DNA of 64,000 bases from Corynebacterium lujinxingii (GTDB lineage: Bacteria > Actinomycetota > Actinomycetes > Mycobacteriales > Mycobacteriaceae), in NCBI RefSeq assembly GCF_014490555.1, contig NZ_CP061032.1, forward strand, positions 248,001 through 312,000. Reading direction: 5' to 3'. Below the pieces are notes generated by a model. The model ran no database searches and was not told the DNA's origin. It saw only the letters and a list, made by a program, of their open reading frames with translations. Both the position numbers and the translations under genes were made by a program. Of the stretch, positions 52,672 through 61,381 are shown piece by piece. How positions within the stretch are numbered: position 1 is the first letter of the stretch; each line of letters begins with the position of its first letter.

Positions 52672-54307
52672 ACTGACTTGGGTTGGTAAAGACAAAGTCA
52701 TCACCCACCACCTTGACGTGCCTTTCCGGGTGCTCGACCGCCAGTACTCCTTTGACGAGGACGGACAGCACGAGACCGACAACGGCTCCAACAACATGAT
52801 CATCCACGGTGACAACCTTGAGGCGCTCAAAGCACTTTTGCCGAAGTACGAAGGAAAGATCGACTGCATATATATCGATCCGCCATACAACACGGGTGAA
52901 GAGCAATGGGTTTACAACGACTCAGTAAATGACCCGCGCATCAGAAAATGGCTCGGTGAAGTCGTCGGAAAGGAAGGTGAGGATCTGAGCCGCCACGACA
53001 AGTGGCTGTGCATGATGTACCCGCGCCTGCGCCTGCTTCACCGACTCCTAAAGCAGGATGGTCTCATTGCTGTGTCAATTGATGACAATGAACTCACTAA
53101 TTTGGGTTGTATCATGGATGAGATATTCGGCTCAATGAACCGGCTTGCCTGCGCTCCGGTGCGCTCAGAACCTAGCGGAGGAAAAGGCAAGAAGGCTCTC
53201 AGGACAGGGCATGAGTATCTTCTCTTCTACAGTAAGGGCGATCAATCAGCGCTCGTCAAAGAAGAAAAGTCGGTAGGCAAGCTCGATCTCAAGGATTCAC
53301 GGGGGCCGTACCGAAAAGGGCGGGAGCTGCGTAAATGGGGCTCTAAATCGGATAGAGGGGATCGTCCAAGTATGTGGTTTGAAATTACTGCTCCCGACGG
53401 CACGGTTGTTACTCCAATTAAGAACGATGGCACCGAAGGTAGGTGGCGTTGGGGGTTGAGCAATCCCGTTATGCAAGAGCTGCTTTTAGATCCGGAAGTT
53501 GCACATTGGGAGCAAACCTCTTACGACGATGGTGTGGTTGTCGAGGGAGAGACGGCGCGATGGGTTCCGTATGAAAAAATTCGTGATGCCAAGAAAGCTT
53601 TCGGGTGGAATACGTGGCTTGACGGCTATGGAACCAATGCGGATGCAACGACGTTGATTAAATCGCTTTTTGGTTCAAAGGAATTTGACACACCCAAGCC
53701 ACTAAGCTTGGTGGAATGGATCGTTCTACTCCATGAAAACACTAACGGCATCATTCTTGACTCCTTCGCCGGGTCGGGAACAACAGCGCATGCGGTTCTG
53801 AAGGTGAACAAGGAGGAAAGGTCGCATCGCTCGTTCATTCTTGTAGAGCTGGGGGAATACGCAGAGTCGATTACCGCTGGGCGAGTGAAACGCGTGATCG
53901 ATGGATACGGCGAGGGCAAGAAGCGCGTGGAGGGAACGGGAGGCAGTTTCTCATTCTATGAGCTGGGCGCGCCCCTACTCGTTGAAGGGAATCTGAACCA
54001 TGAGGTTCCGTTGGAACGCGTGCGTGAGTACATCTGGTTCACGGAGACCGGTGAGGCATACCGCCCCGAAGCTAGACAGGAACACGCGGATTACCTAGGC
54101 CGCTCTAGCAACAACACATCGTTCTTCTTCGCTTTCGATGGTGGCGCTCTCACTGTATTGGATCGGGTGTATCTTTCGTCAATCCCCGCTGGTTGCGAGG
54201 CAGAGTCATACGTGATTTATGCCGACACCTGCTTGTTGACCGAGCAAGATCTGGTCAAGCACAACATCACATTCAAGAAGATCCCTCGGGACATCACCCG
54301 CTTGTGA
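52664..54307 (+). CDS. mod: Type III DNA methyltransferase (Mod)
   Basis: 547 aa from ATG 52664 with AAAGGA 7–12 bases upstream. It is a beta-class adenine methyltransferase: catalytic motif DPPY at residues 72–75 (CIYIDPPYNTGEEQWVYND) precedes the SAM-binding FAGSGTT at 368. Residues about 150–330 between them form the target-recognition region and define the recognised sequence. It pairs with the res gene 16 bp downstream. Some segments have lower GC than neighbours, which fits horizontal transfer. Confidence 0.93.
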   Translation: MPELTWVGKDKVITHHLDVPFRVLDRQYSFDEDGQHETDNGSNNMIIHGDNLEALKALLPKYEGKIDCIYIDPPYNTGEEQWVYNDSVNDPRIRKWLGEVVGKEGEDLSRHDKWLCMMYPRLRLLHRLLKQDGLIAVSIDDNELTNLGCIMDEIFGSMNRLACAPVRSEPSGGKGKKALRTGHEYLLFYSKGDQSALVKEEKSVGKLDLKDSRGPYRKGRELRKWGSKSDRGDRPSMWFEITAPDGTVVTPIKNDGTEGRWRWGLSNPVMQELLLDPEVAHWEQTSYDDGVVVEGETARWVPYEKIRDAKKAFGWNTWLDGYGTNADATTLIKSLFGSKEFDTPKPLSLVEWIVLLHENTNGIILDSFAGSGTTAHAVLKVNKEERSHRSFILVELGEYAESITAGRVKRVIDGYGEGKKRVEGTGGSFSFYELGAPLLVEGNLNHEVPLERVREYIWFTETGEAYRPEARQEHADYLGRSSNNTSFFFAFDGGALTVLDRVYLSSIPAGCEAESYVIYADTCLLTEQDLVKHNITFKKIPRDITRL

Positions 54308-54323
54308 CAGGAGCAGAGTTGTT

Positions 54324-56978
54324 ATGGAACTGAAAAAGTATCAAAAACGGGTGATCGCCGACCTTATGGATTACCTCGACCAGCTCAACGAACAATCATC
54401 GTTGGGCCGAGCCTTTAGTGCTTACTGGGAGTCCCGACAGATCCCCGTGGGGCAGGATGGGATTCAGGGATACCAGAACATCATCGATGGTGTTCCACAC
54501 GTGTGTTACAAGGTGCCCACCGGTGGCGGTAAGACATACCTTGCGTGTGCCTCGGTGAAGCCGATCTTTGCTGCGTTACCACCGGTGCGTCGCCAGGTGG
54601 TGGTGTGGTTGGTGCCCTCCGATGCGATTTTGACGCAGACGCTTGAAACGCTGAAAAATCCGTCGCACCCGTACCGCCAACGATTGAATGCTGATTTTGG
54701 TAGCCGGGTGGAGGTGTATTCCAAAGAAGAACTACTCGCGGGCCAGAACTTCAGTCCAGCCACCGTGGCCGAGCAATTGTCGGTGATGGTGCTGTCATAT
54801 GACTCCTTCCGTTCCGCTAACAAGGAGGGCCGCAAGGCATATCAGGCTAATGGGAATCTGGCGCCGTTTGCGACCGCGTTGGGTGCGCCGGAGCAGCCAA
54901 TCGAGAACGCGGATGAGACAGCCCTGTTCCAGGTAATCAACCAGCTCAACCCGGTGGTGATCGTTGACGAGTCTCATCACGCTACCAGTAACTTGAGCAC
55001 CGAGATGCTGGTGAATTTCAACCCGGCGTTCATTCTTGATCTGACCGCAACGCCGAAGAAGCAGGCGAACATCATCTCCTATGTTGATGCGTTGGCGTTG
55101 AAAAACGAGAACATGGTCAAGCTGCCTGTGATTGCCTATAACCGGACTTCACAGGCCGAGGTCATCACTGATGCGATCGACTTGCGCCAGTCGCTTGAGG
55201 CGGCAGCCCGCCAGCAACAGGAAATGGGTGGGCGCTACATTCGTCCGATCGTGTTGTTCCAGGCTCAGCCGAAGACGGGTGAGGATGCGACCTCGTTTGA
55301 GCGTTTGCGGGAGAAGCTGGTAGCGGTGGGCATCCCTGAACCCCAGATTGCGATCAAGACCGCAAACATCGACGAGCTCAAGGGTGTTGATTTGCTGAGT
55401 TCCGAGTGTGAGATCCGATTCATCATTACGGTCAACGCGCTGAAAGAGGGCTGGGATTGTCCCTTCGCCTACATCCTGGCATCGCTGGCGAATAAGACCA
55501 GTCAAGTGGAAGTCGAGCAGATTCTTGGACGTGTGCTTCGCCAGCCTCACGCTGCCCGGCAACGAAACCAGCTGTTGAACATGAGCTACGTGCTGACGTC
55601 GTCGAATGACTTCAAATCCACTCTCGACCAGATCGTCGCTGGGCTGAACAGTGCAGGGTTTAGCAAGCGGGACTTCCGTGCAGTCGACGAAGCCCAACTC
55701 GATATCACGAACCCGCCCGGACCACCGTCCGCCGCTACAACAACTTCAGATACCGGTGACTCTGGTGATGAGGAGCCTGCGGAGTTTTTGGACTTCGACG
55801 AGACCGAGGTGGCAACCGGTCTTGAGGAGCGTGGCACGACGGCAACCGAGCTTACGAGTTCAACCTCTGGTTCGACAGGTCTTGCTGGAATGCTGGATCA
55901 AGCGCAGCAAAAGGGCTCCGATTACGAGAAGGAAGCCGAAAAAGCTGCCGAGCTTGGCGGCGGTTTCGTTCCAGCAGATTTGGAGGGGGCTGTGAATACG
56001 GCTCAGATGTTCGAAGAATTCCGAGAAGAAGTCGCCGGGTTGAAGTTGCCGCAATTCTTCATCCAGACCCCTCCTTCTGCGTTGTTCTCCACAGGGGCAG
56101 AAGGCGTGGACTTGCTGCACAACGATGCGCTGGCAGTAAGCTTCACACTGCAGGATAAGGACACTGGCCTTGATCTGAGTACTGCTGACGAGCAGATGTA
56201 TCGCATCGATGTTAGAAAGAAGTCCGACGTTCCGCGTGCTTTCCGCATGACGGCAGCTGATCAGAGATTCATGCGTGAGCATTTCAGCAAGCTCAGTGTC
56301 GAGACGCAAAAGCACAACGCTGCCGGAGCTATTTATGAGCGACTCAAGCCGATCAACTCGGTGGGTGACTTGGATCTTCGCAGCTACATTGAGCGGGTCA
56401 CCGGCAATTTCGGGGCTGAAGAGTTGCTGACCTACCAGGAGCATCCAGGTGCGGTGGCTGAGAAGATTCGGGTGAAGATCCGAGGCCTGCTTGAAGAGCA
56501 CAAGTTCAAGAAGTTCTACCAGGACATCGAAACTCGCCACATTGGCGTCGGGCCGTCATTCACGTTCCCATCCGTGATTCAACCTGTACAGTCCAGCTCA
56601 CTGATTGGTGGATCGCTTTATGAGGCCGAAGACCGGATGAACAACGACGAAATGGAGTTCGCTGGTCGTTTCTCGGGTCTGGACAATGTCCGGTGGTGGC
56701 ACCGCAACATCGATCGCAAGGGCTTCTGCATCAACGGCCCGATCAACCATTACCCAGACTTCATCGTCATGACCACCAGGGGAACCATCGTGATCGTAGA
56801 ACCAAAGGGCACACAGCTGAAGAACGATGACTCTCGTCGCAAGGTTCGATTGGGTACTAAGTGGGCGTCCATGGCTGGCGAGAAGTTTCGTTACTACATG
56901 GTCTTCCAAGACGGTGTCACTCCGCTGGAAGGTGCGTACACCAGCTCGCAGTTCTTCAGAATCCTCGAGCAGCTGTAA
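54324..56978 (+). CDS. res: Type III restriction endonuclease subunit (Res)
   Basis: 884 aa. A superfamily 2 helicase: Q-like QKRVIADLMDYL, Walker A VPTGGGKTYLA with K70, DESH box at 215–218, LTATP, and motif VI in EQILGRVLRQPHA. The C-terminal nuclease has D812 in NHYPDFIV and E826-x-K828 in IVEPKGTQ, the PD-ExK core. A Ser/Thr/Glu-rich linker (about 465–560) separates the modules. With Mod it forms an ATP-dependent enzyme that cuts between two inversely oriented unmethylated sites. Confidence 0.94.
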   Translation: MELKKYQKRVIADLMDYLDQLNEQSSLGRAFSAYWESRQIPVGQDGIQGYQNIIDGVPHVCYKVPTGGGKTYLACASVKPIFAALPPVRRQVVVWLVPSDAILTQTLETLKNPSHPYRQRLNADFGSRVEVYSKEELLAGQNFSPATVAEQLSVMVLSYDSFRSANKEGRKAYQANGNLAPFATALGAPEQPIENADETALFQVINQLNPVVIVDESHHATSNLSTEMLVNFNPAFILDLTATPKKQANIISYVDALALKNENMVKLPVIAYNRTSQAEVITDAIDLRQSLEAAARQQQEMGGRYIRPIVLFQAQPKTGEDATSFERLREKLVAVGIPEPQIAIKTANIDELKGVDLLSSECEIRFIITVNALKEGWDCPFAYILASLANKTSQVEVEQILGRVLRQPHAARQRNQLLNMSYVLTSSNDFKSTLDQIVAGLNSAGFSKRDFRAVDEAQLDITNPPGPPSAATTTSDTGDSGDEEPAEFLDFDETEVATGLEERGTTATELTSSTSGSTGLAGMLDQAQQKGSDYEKEAEKAAELGGGFVPADLEGAVNTAQMFEEFREEVAGLKLPQFFIQTPPSALFSTGAEGVDLLHNDALAVSFTLQDKDTGLDLSTADEQMYRIDVRKKSDVPRAFRMTAADQRFMREHFSKLSVETQKHNAAGAIYERLKPINSVGDLDLRSYIERVTGNFGAEELLTYQEHPGAVAEKIRVKIRGLLEEHKFKKFYQDIETRHIGVGPSFTFPSVIQPVQSSSLIGGSLYEAEDRMNNDEMEFAGRFSGLDNVRWWHRNIDRKGFCINGPINHYPDFIVMTTRGTIVIVEPKGTQLKNDDSRRKVRLGTKWASMAGEKFRYYMVFQDGVTPLEGAYTSSQFFRILEQL

Positions 56979-57119
56979 ATAGAGCCCGGAGGACGCAGGC
57001 ATCTTGGGTTCAGGCGAACAGCTGATTATCCCGCTGTCCGCGCATCGCGCGACAGCTGGTTCCGCTCGACCTGCGCCGAGGTCGAACACCAACACACACC
57101 CGGGTAGACGAACGCTTAG
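56979..57119. other. Gap after the type III R-M genes
   Basis: 141 bases with no supported gene. A GC-rich imperfect inverted repeat around GCGCATCGCGCGACAGC (about 57041–57057) is visible but has no T-run. Confidence 0.3.
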
Positions 57120-57285
57120 GAACTATGCCTGTTCCGCCTTGCAGTGCCTGACAACGAGTTCTCCCATTCCGCTCTGATCAACTTCTTGCGGCTCAACCTA
57201 GGGCGGTACATGTTCTCGCGGGCTGAGGTCGCCAACTACAAGGTTTCCGACAGATTGGAGCTGGTAGTTCACGATGTTGCTTAAA
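57120..57285 (+). pseudogene. C-terminal fragment of an unidentified protein
   Basis: An open frame of 54 codons with no start reads VPDNEFSHSALINFLRLNLG, RYMFSRAEVANYKVSD and ends RLELVVHDVA-stop. The residue order looks coding (charged and hydrophobic residues alternating), but there is an upstream TAG and no ribosome site. It is probably the end of a gene lost when the defence island was assembled. A lone family match is not recognised. Confidence 0.4.
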
Positions 57286-57427
57286 GGAAATTGGCCATCA
57301 ACTTTTCAAACGCAATCCCGTACTTGCCCTGGGGCTGGTTCTCACGGAGCTGGTCGAGGACTTCGCTGAAAGAGGACATAGGCATTATTGTGCCCACAAA
57401 CCTCGGCAGTTTGGCCTTCAGGGGTGT
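57286..57427. other. Gap before the exonuclease gene's 3' end
   Basis: 142 bases without a convincing gene. A minor plus frame runs into the exonuclease gene antisense and is not credible. Confidence 0.3.
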
Positions 57428-59377
57428 TTATTTTCCTCGTATAAGGTTGATCAGCGCCATCACACCCGAGATCGCCGCGGTAAGCCCGCTGAGAAGAACA
57501 CCCATGACGAAGACGCCAGCGATGAAGGACTCGGCGTCTGGGTCGAAGGTTTCAATGCACAGGCCGAACAGAAAGAAGCAGGCCACGCCGAGGCCCGCGG
57601 ACCACTTGAACACCTTTGCGGCGTTTGGCCGTTTCACCGGCACGGGAGCAGGTTCCGCCGGAGCCGGAGCATGCCAGGAGGATTGCACCGGCGCTGGGGT
57701 GTAGTGCGGGGCGTTGGCTGCGGCGAGGAGTTCTTCCGGAGTCGGGGCGGTAGGCGCCTGCGCGGGCGGATCCGCTACTGGTCGGGGTGCGGCAACCGGA
57801 TTGGGCGACGGCTGCGTGAAGGCTGGCTCGGTGGCTGCGACGTCGTCGGGGACACCGTCCGCGGCGAGGTCCACCACCATCTCCACCAGCTGGCTGCGGC
57901 GTTTCGGGCCGACGCCGGGCAGGTCGAGCAGATCGTCCGCGCTGGCGTGCAGCATCTCGGGGTGTTCGAGGCTCCACACGGCCAGGTAGCGGTCGATGCC
58001 CCTGCCTGTGACTTCGGGGACGTGGTGGGGCTGGAGGTTGTCCGCCATCTCGTGCAGCGGCTTAGTCGGGTGCAGCGCGATCCAGGCTGCCGCGATGCGC
58101 GAGGTGGATGTGCCAGTCGTTCGAACGTGTTCCGGTGAGAGCCAGGAGAACTGCTCTGGCGCCTCGTACTCGGTGTTGTCTTCAACTTGTTCCGAAGATT
58201 CCTCTGTAACGGAGTTATGGTCGATCGCGCTCAGGAGCTGCGCGAACGTCGTCTCACCGACGATCGGGATGTCGTACTTGCGTGCCTTTTGCGCCTTGCC
58301 GCTCATGGAGTCGGGGTTGGCGGCAACCAGCAGAGCACACTTCTTTGTCACGTCGCCCACGTCCAGACCGGCGGCGGTGGCGCGGTAAGCCCACTCTTCC
58401 TGCGGGATGTCCATCGCGCCGGTGAGCGCGATGCGGTCGCCGGGGCGCAGTGTGAAGTTGGATGGGGTGGGGCCGGTGACGGGGTCGTCGAGAAGCGAAC
58501 GCACGAGTACGGGCTCCACGCCGAGTGCTTGGGCGATGTTGAGCAGGGTGGTGCGCTCGTCGTCGGAGATCACGCCGTCGGACCAGGCTTCGACGGCGAG
58601 TTGGCGAGTGAACTCCTCGTTGATGGCGTCCACATCGTCGGCGCTCAAGCCCGCTGCGATGGCGGTGTGTTCGAGTTGGCGTATCTCGGTGCGGGAAATT
58701 GTGCGGTCGATAAGCGCGCGGGTCAGTTCCGCGCGGTACGCGGCTTCGTCCTTGGTGCCGGTCGTCGGCAAGGTGCGTGAGAGCTGCCCCGCCCACGAGG
58801 CCGCTCCACCGCGGGGGAGCACCTGGACTTCAGCTGCCGGGGTGGTAAACAGCGCCGGTGGGACGTTGGCGATCACCGCGCGATAGTTCGTATGAAGGTA
58901 GGACAACAGATCGGCGGTGGCTTGGGCGTCGGCAAGCGCGGAATGCGCCAACCGGTTGTGGATCCCTGCAATCGTCAGCGCCTCGCTGAGCCTGCCCACC
59001 CCCAGGTGCTGCTTGGTCAGGCGCATCGTGTCCAGCCATTCGCGCATGCCGTCCTCCGCACCCGCTCGGGCGAACTCGTTTGTCAAGAAGCGGCGCTCGA
59101 ACGCAGCGTTGTGCGCCACCAAGATGCGATCGTTGAGCAGGGAGCCGAGGTATGCGGCGACCTCGCGGAAGGCGGGCGCATCCACTACATCAGTCGCCGT
59201 GATCTTGTGGATGTAACTGTTCGGAATGTCGCACCCCGGCTGGATGAGTGTCTCCCACGTGCGCTCCACCGTGAGGTCGGGGCGCAGCAGCACCACGCCA
59301 ATCTCCACGATACGGTCCGTGTTGCTGAACCCCGTCGTTTCCAGATCGACCACCGCAAACCCTGGCTGCCGGTCCAT
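57428..59377 (-). CDS. DEDDh exonuclease with BRCT, HhH and C-terminal membrane anchor
   Basis: 649 aa from ATG 59377. Residues 1–165 are a DnaQ-like exonuclease: VVDLETTGFSNTDRIVEIG (motif I), LVAHNAAFERRFL (II) and the DEDDh His/Asp in RLAHSALADAQATADLL. A TerB-like helical stretch follows (about 210–300), then a BRCT-like domain (RIALTGAMDIPQEEWAYRAT). Helix-hairpin-helix LLDLPGVGPKRRSQLVEMVV lies near 495, then a Pro/Ala-rich linker and two C-terminal membrane helices (FKWSAGLGVACFFLFGLCI; VFVMGVLLSGLTAAISGVMA). The front part resembles NAD-ligase-like or polymerase proofreading modules. A membrane-tethered repair or defence nuclease is inferred. Confidence 0.82.
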   Translation of the reverse strand: MDRQPGFAVVDLETTGFSNTDRIVEIGVVLLRPDLTVERTWETLIQPGCDIPNSYIHKITATDVVDAPAFREVAAYLGSLLNDRILVAHNAAFERRFLTNEFARAGAEDGMREWLDTMRLTKQHLGVGRLSEALTIAGIHNRLAHSALADAQATADLLSYLHTNYRAVIANVPPALFTTPAAEVQVLPRGGAASWAGQLSRTLPTTGTKDEAAYRAELTRALIDRTISRTEIRQLEHTAIAAGLSADDVDAINEEFTRQLAVEAWSDGVISDDERTTLLNIAQALGVEPVLVRSLLDDPVTGPTPSNFTLRPGDRIALTGAMDIPQEEWAYRATAAGLDVGDVTKKCALLVAANPDSMSGKAQKARKYDIPIVGETTFAQLLSAIDHNSVTEESSEQVEDNTEYEAPEQFSWLSPEHVRTTGTSTSRIAAAWIALHPTKPLHEMADNLQPHHVPEVTGRGIDRYLAVWSLEHPEMLHASADDLLDLPGVGPKRRSQLVEMVVDLAADGVPDDVAATEPAFTQPSPNPVAAPRPVADPPAQAPTAPTPEELLAAANAPHYTPAPVQSSWHAPAPAEPAPVPVKRPNAAKVFKWSAGLGVACFFLFGLCIETFDPDAESFIAGVFVMGVLLSGLTAAISGVMALINLIRGK

Positions 59378-59514
59378 TACTGCTCCTTCTGTGCTTCGTC
59401 GTTGCTGCCTTTGAACCTAGGGCACGCGCCGACACGGGTTAGGGTCAGGCGAGCGAATGTTCGATGGAACCGGCGGGTGGGTTGTGACGTCTAACAGATG
59501 TAGGGCTCAACGAG

Positions 59515-59535
59515 TTGTCAATTCGTGGTTGACAA
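59515..59535. promoter_or_regulatory. TTGTCAA/TTGACAA dyad upstream of hicA
   Basis: Perfect 7-base inverted repeat (59515–59521 and 59529–59535) with a 7-base spacer, 25 bases before the hicA start. The right arm contains TTGACA, so a −35 may be embedded in the dyad. It is a likely operator for the HicB HTH. Confidence 0.6.
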
Positions 59536-59559
59536 GATAGTGCAATGGGGGATTGAAGT

Positions 59560-59769
59560 GTGCAGCGTTCTGCAGTAATAAAGAAGTTGCGTAAAGAGGC
59601 GCAACGGCGTGGCCTGGAATTTGAAGCAATCGCACTCAGGAAACACGACGCGTTTCGCGTCGGGAGCACGACTCGGACTCTCGGACGGCACCGTGAAATT
59701 GACGATCTCACAGCGCGTAAGTTCTTTGATCAATTCGAAGAGGAGCTAGGTAAAGGGTGGTGGAGATGA
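59560..59769 (+). CDS. hicA: HicA-like mRNA interferase toxin
   Basis: 69 aa from GTG 59560. A double-stranded-RNA-binding-like fold: RSAVIKKLRKEAQRRGLEFE, then RKHDAFRVGSTTRTLGRHRE with the catalytic His in KHDAFRVG, and IDDLTARKFFDQFEEELGKG. It would cut mRNA. It overlaps the antitoxin start by 4 bases. Confidence 0.85.
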   Translation: MQRSAVIKKLRKEAQRRGLEFEAIALRKHDAFRVGSTTRTLGRHREIDDLTARKFFDQFEEELGKGWWR

Positions 59770-60143
59770 GGGTGTTCACAGTTACCGCAGAGCGTGGAGC
59801 AAGTGGCGCATGGGTGCTCGAGTGCGACGAACTTGGGGTGGTGTCGCAGACGCGGAGGCTCGATCGTGCCGCAGACGAGGTCGCAGAGGCTATCGCGTTT
59901 CAGTCCGGGCTGAAGCTAGGTGAGTTCGACATCAAGGTTGTGCCAATCCTGTCCGCGGAGGTCGAGTCGCTGCGGAAGCGTGCCGACGACCTTGGCGTGA
60001 AAGCGAAGGCAGCCTCGGATGAGGCTACCGCCGCGAGGTCTGCGTTGGCGCGCAAGCTGAAGGCAGAGGGGTTCACCTTGCGCGAGATGGGGCAGGTGCT
60101 GGGAGTGTCGTACCAGCGGGCGTCGGAGTTGGCAGCGGGGTAG
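59766..60143 (+). CDS. hicB: HicB-like antitoxin with C-terminal HTH
   Basis: 125 aa from ATG 59766 (GTG 59757 also possible). The N-terminal ~60 residues have the partial RNase H-like strand pattern of HicB (FTVTAERGASGAWVLECDEL, then GVVSQTRRLDRAADEVAEAI). A helical middle and a C-terminal HTH follow (FTLREMGQVLGVSYQRASEL). It should neutralise HicA and bind the dyad at 59515. Confidence 0.83.
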   Translation: MRVFTVTAERGASGAWVLECDELGVVSQTRRLDRAADEVAEAIAFQSGLKLGEFDIKVVPILSAEVESLRKRADDLGVKAKAASDEATAARSALARKLKAEGFTLREMGQVLGVSYQRASELAAG

Positions 60144-60154
60144 ACGACAGCCGC

Positions 60155-61294
60155 CTAAAAAAGTTCCCGCACCGCCGCCCGGTCGACTTTGCCCGGTCCC
60201 AACTGCGGCAGCGCCGGCACGACCTTGACCTCTTTCGGCACCTGCCAGCGCGCGATCTCGCCGGCGTCCTCGGCGTTGTCGAAGGCGTCCATAATGTCGG
60301 CAACAGTCGCGGACCCGGTGTACGCAGCGCAGATGCGTTCGCCGAAGCGGGCGTCTTGCTTGCCGACGACACACGCGCCCGTCACCCCACCCACCTTGAG
60401 CAAAAACGTCTCCAGAACTTCGGGGTGGAGTTTGAGGCCGCCGGAGTCGATGATGTTGTCGATGCGGCCGTGGACGGTGAGGTGGTCGTCGATAAGCGAA
60501 CCTGCGTCCGAGGTGCGGAACCAGCCGTCCTTGAGGTCGGGGGAGTCGAGCTGGCGGTATCCGCGGGCGACCATCGGGCCGCCGAGGTGGATGCGGCCGT
60601 CGACGATTTTCACGCGCGCGCCGGCGATGGGGCGGCCGTCGTACACGCAGCCACCGGAGGTTTCGCTGGAGCCGTAGGTGGTGATCACGTTGATGCGCAG
60701 CTTCGCCGCCGATTCCAAAAGGCGCGGGTTGGTGGCGGCGCCGCCGACGAGCACCGCGGAAAACGTGCGCAGCGCGTCGATGCCCTTGAGCGTGGAGGTG
60801 GCTTTGGCCAGCTGCATCGGGGTCAGGGCGGTGTAGGTGCGCTCGCCGGTCGTGGCCAGTTCTTTGGCGCGCTCAGCAAACTCCGCGACGTTGAACCCGC
60901 GGGTCAGATCGATGGTTGCGGGCTCGACACCGGCGACCATGCTGCGCACGAGCACCTGCAGGCCCGCGATGTATGCCGCGGGCATGGCAAGCAGCCACTG
61001 GCCCTCCCCGCCGAGCGCCTGGTGCGTGGCATCCGCGCTGGAGATGAGGTTGGCCGGGGTGAGCATCGCTCCCTTCGGTTTGCCGGTGGAGCCGGAGGTG
61101 GAGACGACCAGGGCGATGTCGTCGTCGATAGGCGAGCCGGGCTCAAGCGTGTTGCGCAGCAGGTTCGTGCGCGCCGGGTCGTTGGCCGGTACCGGCAACA
61201 GCGCGCGCTGGCCGGTCAGGGCCTCCTCGAGCGCAGGCATGATGGCCAGCGGGTTCGCGGGGTCGACGGAGAAAAGTTCGAGGAGGTTGGTCAC
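60155..61294 (-). CDS. menE: o-Succinylbenzoate–CoA ligase
   Basis: 379 aa from GTG 61294, the best start because the frame upstream has no family similarity. It belongs to the adenylate-forming family: P-loop STSGSTGKPKGAMLTP, YGSSETSGG and GWFRTSDAG (A8 region GRIDNIIDSGGLKLHP). It makes o-succinylbenzoyl-CoA for MenB. It converges on hicB with 11 bp between stops. A copy of the GTCGATAAG motif lies at 60488–60496. Confidence 0.93.
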   Translation of the reverse strand: MTNLLELFSVDPANPLAIMPALEEALTGQRALLPVPANDPARTNLLRNTLEPGSPIDDDIALVVSTSGSTGKPKGAMLTPANLISSADATHQALGGEGQWLLAMPAAYIAGLQVLVRSMVAGVEPATIDLTRGFNVAEFAERAKELATTGERTYTALTPMQLAKATSTLKGIDALRTFSAVLVGGAATNPRLLESAAKLRINVITTYGSSETSGGCVYDGRPIAGARVKIVDGRIHLGGPMVARGYRQLDSPDLKDGWFRTSDAGSLIDDHLTVHGRIDNIIDSGGLKLHPEVLETFLLKVGGVTGACVVGKQDARFGERICAAYTGSATVADIMDAFDNAEDAGEIARWQVPKEVKVVPALPQLGPGKVDRAAVRELF

Positions 61295-61381
61295 GGGGTA
61301 CGAGAGTAGCCGGTGCGTTTCGGGGTGGTGCGACGGCCGCGATGTGTAACAGCTGTCTGTGATGTTGCCGATATAACAACC

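Noticed and set aside
60155..60175. AAAAAAGTTCCC at the menE 3' end as a fourth copy of the double-hairpin repeat
   Set aside because: It has no matching GGGAAC arm and no second dyad at 65 bases; it is the coding end of menE (…ELF-stop).
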